Source: Halanaerobiales bacterium | GTDB taxonomy: Bacteria > Bacillota > Halanaerobiia > Halanaerobiales > DTU029 | Assembly (NCBI GenBank): GCA_029981855.1 | Contig: JARRCS010000008.1 | Location: forward strand, 34,055 to 98,054 | Length of the DNA stretch: 64,000 bases | Direction: 5' to 3' | In this document: one piece after another, positions 60,333-64,000 of the stretch | Layout: each line of letters begins with the position of its first letter | How positions within the stretch are numbered: the stretch's first letter is position 1 | Position numbers and translations under genes: made by a program | Notes under the pieces: generated by a model | Told to the model about the DNA's origin: nothing | The model's database searches: none | The model's input: the letters and a program-made list of their open reading frames with translations, nothing else

Positions 60333-61706
60333 ATGGCAGATAATGTGATTCTAATAATCGATGATGACCGGGGTTTACGGGTTAGCCTTTCTGCCTTTTT
60401 AGAGAAGAAGGGTTATAGTACTTTAACTGCAGCTACCGCTCAGGAAGGTCTGGAGATTATTGAAAATAATACCGTAGATCTGGTACTACTGGATATCCGG
60501 ATGCCAGGTATGGACGGTATTACCGCCCTAAAAAAGATTAAAGAAATTAACTCTGATTTAAATGTGATTATTATTACCGGTTATGGCAGTATTGAAACGG
60601 CGGTTGAAGCGATGAAGGAGGGAGCGGTTGATTATGTTACCAAACCCTTTAATCTAAAGGAATTAAGTAGCAAGATAGAAACCTCGTTGAAGATTAAATA
60701 TATGGTGATTAAAAATAAATTGGATGAAAGGGAAGAAGAGGGTAGAGAAAGTTTTTCTAACCTGATCGGTAAGAGCAAACAGATGCAGGAGGTCTATGAG
60801 CTGATTGCCAAGATTGCCAGAAAGGATGTAACCGTTTTGATCCTGGGCGAGAGCGGTGTCGGCAAGGAGATGGTAGCCAAGGCTATCCACCAAAATAGTC
60901 AGCGAAAGGATGGCCCCTTTATCAAGGTTAATTGTGCCGCCCTGCCCGACCAGCTGCTGGAGTCCGAGCTCTTTGGTTATGAAAAGGGGGCCTTTACCGG
61001 TGCCAGCAGGCAGAAAAAGGGTATGTTTGAGCTGGCTGACGGGGGGACCATCTTTCTCGATGAGATAGGGGATATGAGTCTGGCTACCCAGGCCAAGATC
61101 CTCAGGGTCTTACAGGAACACGAATTCCAGAGGTTAGGTGGCGAGGAGACCATCAGGGTTAATGTCAGGGTACTGGCCGCTACCAATATTGATATACAAC
61201 AGGCCATCGAAAGAGGGAAATTCCGGGAGGATCTCTATTACCGCCTGAATGTGGTGCGGATTAACATGCCACCCCTGCGTGAGAGACCTGAAGATATCCC
61301 TCTTCTGACCAACGAATTTATTAAAGAGTATAACCAAAAGCATAATAAGGAGATTAACGGTGTGGCCCCTGATGCCATGAGATTACTGATGAGTTATGAC
61401 TGGCCCGGGAATGTAAGGGAGTTGAAGAATATCTGCGAACAGGCAGTAGTCTTAAATGATAGTAATGTTATCACTGCTGCCGATCTGCCTGTCGAGATCA
61501 GAGGTAAGGGTTTTAATCTGGATGCAAATCAGTCTAACCAGAGTCTGAAGGATATCACCAAAAACCTGACCTCCGAGATTGAGCGGAAGATTATTACCGA
61601 AACACTGGAAGAGACCGGCTGGAACCGGAATGAAACCGCCCAAAAACTGGGCATAACACCCAGGACACTCTATAATAAAATTAAGGAATATAAGATTGAA
61701 AGATGA
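60333..61706 (+). CDS. NtrC-family sigma-54-dependent response regulator
   Basis: 457 aa. Receiver domain with phospho-acceptor D54 in L-V-L-L-D-I-R-M-P-G; AAA+ domain with Walker A G-E-S-G-V-G-K-E, the sigma-54-contacting GAFTGA (about 219-224), Walker B G-G-T-I-F-L-D-E-I-G-D and the arginine finger region L-R-E-R-P-E-D-I; C-terminal Fis-type helix-turn-helix (N-R-N-E-T-A-Q-K-L-G-I). It activates sigma-54 promoters after phosphorylation by the overlapping sensor kinase. GGAGGTG lies 6 nt before ATG. Targets are not visible in this window. Confidence 0.95.
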   Translation: MADNVILIIDDDRGLRVSLSAFLEKKGYSTLTAATAQEGLEIIENNTVDLVLLDIRMPGMDGITALKKIKEINSDLNVIIITGYGSIETAVEAMKEGAVDYVTKPFNLKELSSKIETSLKIKYMVIKNKLDEREEEGRESFSNLIGKSKQMQEVYELIAKIARKDVTVLILGESGVGKEMVAKAIHQNSQRKDGPFIKVNCAALPDQLLESELFGYEKGAFTGASRQKKGMFELADGGTIFLDEIGDMSLATQAKILRVLQEHEFQRLGGEETIRVNVRVLAATNIDIQQAIERGKFREDLYYRLNVVRINMPPLRERPEDIPLLTNEFIKEYNQKHNKEINGVAPDAMRLLMSYDWPGNVRELKNICEQAVVLNDSNVITAADLPVEIRGKGFNLDANQSNQSLKDITKNLTSEIERKIITETLEETGWNRNETAQKLGITPRTLYNKIKEYKIER

Positions 61707-61717
61707 AGGTGGTCAAG

Positions 61718-63841
61718 ATGAGGCTTAGATTCAAGTTAATAATTTTAGCACTGGTAATAGTAGTCATCCCCATGTTCGTTTCTGCCTATTTTGTGATCGA
61801 TAATGTCAGGGAGCAGAACTACCAGGAAGCCGACCTAATGATTGAAAATACCCTCCAGGGTGTAATGAAGGAGTTAAGCCAGCTGCAGGCTGATTATGGC
61901 AGCAAGGTAGAGGCCTTTGCCCGGTCCGAGAAGATAGCCCTACCCACCTATATTTTAAATAAATATTCGAATTACCGATATCTGGATGCTTCCAATAAAG
62001 AGGAATTAGAAAGCTCTATCGTAGATAATGTTTTACTCTTTAACCTGGCTTTAAATTTCGATGTTGCCGAAGTCAGGTTTCTGAATAAGGAATTGATTGT
62101 TGCCGTGGAAAATCAACGCCGTATCGGAGAAAACCTAATTCCCGGCAATTCTCCGGCTGAGGAGATAACCGGGGAAAAGAAAGTTGGTTTTGTCAGAGCC
62201 GGTGATAAGTTTTTGTTAGAAGCCCAGGCCCCCATTCTCTGGAAGGAGAAGAAGGTGGGTATCCTGATTCTGAAGAAATATATTAATGAAGCTTATCTGG
62301 CAACCCTGAAAAGGGCCCAGGGGGTTAATATAGCCATTATCGCAGATAAAAAGCCTTTGGTCAGTACTATGTCCCATTCCCTATTCCCCGGTGATTTATT
62401 TTCTCTGACCAATAAAGAGAGAAGGATAATCAGGAATGTTAATATTCAGGGAGAGCATTATAACTTTATCTGCCAAAACCTCGATCTGAATGGAGATAAG
62501 GTTGCAACGGTGCTGGTAGGTCTCTCTACCAGAAGGACCAGTGAAAAGATTGCCAATACCAGGTTAATCCTCTTTAAAACAACCCTTTATAGTTTGCTAT
62601 TAGCAATTATTATTATTATCTTTATAAGTAACGGTTTTACCAGACCGATCAAAAAGATGATCGAGGTTACTAACGAGATCAGGAAAGGGAATTTTGATAA
62701 ACGGGTTGATTATAAAAGTAATGATGAACTAGGTGAGCTGGCAGAGCAGTTTAATGAGATGGCTATTTCCTTTAAGGAATACCGTGATAATCTCTATCAA
62801 TTAAAGGAGTTTCAGGAAAATATCCTGGAGAGTATCAGGGAAGGTATGATTGTAATTGATACTGAAGGTAAGATCCAATCGATTAACAGGTCTCTGGCAG
62901 AGCTCTTCCAGATTTATAAGGAGAATTATATCGGGAAGAACCTCTCTGAGTTATCCGCCTTCAGGCAACTGGAAGATGATTTCTGGAAGGTTATTAAAGA
63001 AGAAGGGATTTTTGTCAAGGATGACTTCCATTATCAGACCCAGGAAGGGTCTAAGATCTTTAACCTTAAGATTTATCCTTTAACCAACCGGGAGCGTGAG
63101 ATCTACGGGGCGGTTATTATTTTAGAAGAGATTTCGCGTAAGGTAGAGCTGGAGAAGCAGCTTCTGTTAAATGACAAACTAAGCTCTATTGGCAGATTTA
63201 CAGCCGGGATAGCCCATGAGATTAATAATCCCCTGGGGGCAATTACTAATTTTGTAGAGACCATTCTCTATGATGAAGAGGATGAGACAAAGCGTAACTA
63301 TCTGGAATGTATCCGTTCGGAGACAGAGAGGATCTCCTCGATTGTTAATGGTCTTCTAAACTTCTCCCGTCAGTCCAAATCCGAATTCGGCATCGTCGAT
63401 ATCAGGGAGGTTGTAGAACTGGCCCTGAAGATCTGCCAGTACCAGAAGGATTACAAGAAATTCAAAATAGTTAAGGAGTTTGGGGATGATCTACCTTATG
63501 TCATGGGTAGCTTTAATCAGCTACAGCAGGTCTGTGTTAACCTTATCCTTAATGCCTTTGAGGCGATGACAGAGGGTGACAGTCTGGAGATTAGGATTAA
63601 ACCCAGTGCCGATAAGGCCTTTCTTGAGGTTTCCTTTACTGATACGGGGACGGGAATTGAGCCGCAGCATCTCCAGAAGATCTTTGACCCCTTCTTTACT
63701 ACTAAAGAGGAGGGCAAGGGTGTCGGACTGGGATTATCAATCAGCTACGGTATTATTAAAAATCATGGCGGTGATATCAAGGTTGACAGTGAGGTTGGTA
63801 TTGGCAGTACCTTTACCATCAGATTGCCTATCTATAAATAG
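61718..63841 (+). CDS. Membrane sensor histidine kinase, partner of the NtrC-type regulator
   Basis: About 707 aa. First membrane helix at 5-27, extracellular sensor region of about 250 residues, second membrane helix near 285-310, HAMP, a PAS-like segment, HisKA with H500 in A-G-I-A-H-E-I-N-N-P, and GHKL ATPase (N-L-I-L-N-A-F-E, D-T-G-T-G-I, G-V-G-L-G-L-S-I-S). It phosphorylates the upstream regulator. ATG 61718 follows AAGGTGG; ATG 61703 inside the regulator stop is the alternative (ATGA overlap). Stimulus unknown. Confidence 0.93.
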   Translation: MRLRFKLIILALVIVVIPMFVSAYFVIDNVREQNYQEADLMIENTLQGVMKELSQLQADYGSKVEAFARSEKIALPTYILNKYSNYRYLDASNKEELESSIVDNVLLFNLALNFDVAEVRFLNKELIVAVENQRRIGENLIPGNSPAEEITGEKKVGFVRAGDKFLLEAQAPILWKEKKVGILILKKYINEAYLATLKRAQGVNIAIIADKKPLVSTMSHSLFPGDLFSLTNKERRIIRNVNIQGEHYNFICQNLDLNGDKVATVLVGLSTRRTSEKIANTRLILFKTTLYSLLLAIIIIIFISNGFTRPIKKMIEVTNEIRKGNFDKRVDYKSNDELGELAEQFNEMAISFKEYRDNLYQLKEFQENILESIREGMIVIDTEGKIQSINRSLAELFQIYKENYIGKNLSELSAFRQLEDDFWKVIKEEGIFVKDDFHYQTQEGSKIFNLKIYPLTNREREIYGAVIILEEISRKVELEKQLLLNDKLSSIGRFTAGIAHEINNPLGAITNFVETILYDEEDETKRNYLECIRSETERISSIVNGLLNFSRQSKSEFGIVDIREVVELALKICQYQKDYKKFKIVKEFGDDLPYVMGSFNQLQQVCVNLILNAFEAMTEGDSLEIRIKPSADKAFLEVSFTDTGTGIEPQHLQKIFDPFFTTKEEGKGVGLGLSISYGIIKNHGGDIKVDSEVGIGSTFTIRLPIYK

Positions 63842-63883
63842 TGAGAGAGGCACGGGGAGTAGTGGACACTAATTCAATACCAT

Positions 63884-64000
63884 AGGAAATTCCTTTTTTA
63901 CAAACTGCAAATAGATGTTTCCGATTCAGTGGAAATTTTTTGATGACTCTAAGGTTCATCTCCGTTAAAAATCAGGCAAACTTATCAAATGGGTCATCCT
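63884..64000 (+). repeat. Dispersed palindromic repeat, cut by the window edge
   Basis: AGGAAATTCCTTTTTT and AACTGCAAATAGATGTTTCC match the left half of the copy at 27235; the central A-A-G-G-T-T-C-A-T resembles the copy at 29955. The right arm would lie beyond the window. It follows the sensor kinase stop by about 40 bp. Nothing else is seen in 63842-64000. Confidence 0.65.

Overview
This window looks like a chromosomal segment of a strictly anaerobic, fermentative, low-GC Gram-positive-type bacterium (Bacillota or Halanaerobiia-like). The reasons are strong AAGGAGG-type ribosome binding sites with frequent TTG/GTG starts, AT-rich spacers with U-tailed hairpin terminators, a multisubunit bifurcating-type [FeFe] hydrogenase, GTP-dependent PEP carboxykinase, the ribose-5-phosphate-dependent PdxST vitamin B6 pathway, and a SleB-type cell-wall hydrolase. 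The species cannot be fixed from sequence alone. No rRNA, tRNA or CRISPR array was seen.

1-14.2 kb is mostly metabolic. A truncated LacI regulator precedes a GH65 alpha-glucoside phosphorylase and beta-phosphoglucomutase (disaccharide + Pi to glucose-6-phosphate). Then come a transglutaminase-like protein, a GalE-type epimerase, threonine ammonia-lyase with its RidA imine deaminase, a DUF2294 protein and PckG. PdxS/PdxT are divergent from a MocR-type PdxR regulator across an operator-rich spacer.

14.2-22.1 kb is an accessory patch. Two near-identical 166-bp elements bracket a beta-CASP nuclease with a duplicated C-terminal domain, an MNT/HEPN toxin-antitoxin pair, a truncated and frameshifted Fic gene, an HD hydrolase and a stub of an ABC exporter. 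An intact IS1634-family insertion sequence with 16-bp inverted repeats and a TTATAT target duplication follows. The 166-bp element looks like the left end of another IS: its ribosome binding site lies in the right arm of a hairpin, and its own promoter sits so that only read-through transcripts would contain the left arm.

22.1-37 kb holds an HD hydrolase, a SleB-like hydrolase behind 19-bp tandem repeats, a deacetylase-family/hydantoinase pair, and then a co-directional six-gene block: two unrecognised small proteins followed by a Wadjet-type SMC anti-plasmid system in the order jetD-jetA-jetB-jetC. A dispersed palindromic repeat lies in the block's leader and again between jetD and jetA; related copies lie before pdxR and at the right edge of the window.

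37-54 kb: a PfkB sugar kinase, WecB, a small membrane protein with YbjQ, then a hydrogenase-associated cluster. It has two DRTGG proteins, RsbW-like ATPases, a hydrogenase-like iron-sulfur protein that keeps the four H-cluster cysteines but has lost the proton-transfer cysteine, a PHP phosphoesterase, a B12-binding radical SAM protein, and the hydC-HATPase-hndB-hydB-hydA operon. A group II intron sits between a near-consensus promoter and hydC, in the operon's 5' leader.

54-64 kb: an iron-containing alcohol dehydrogenase, flavodoxin, a shrunken VOC-domain protein, a ferredoxin-domain aldo/keto reductase, a chemoreceptor, and an NtrC-type regulator with its sensor kinase.
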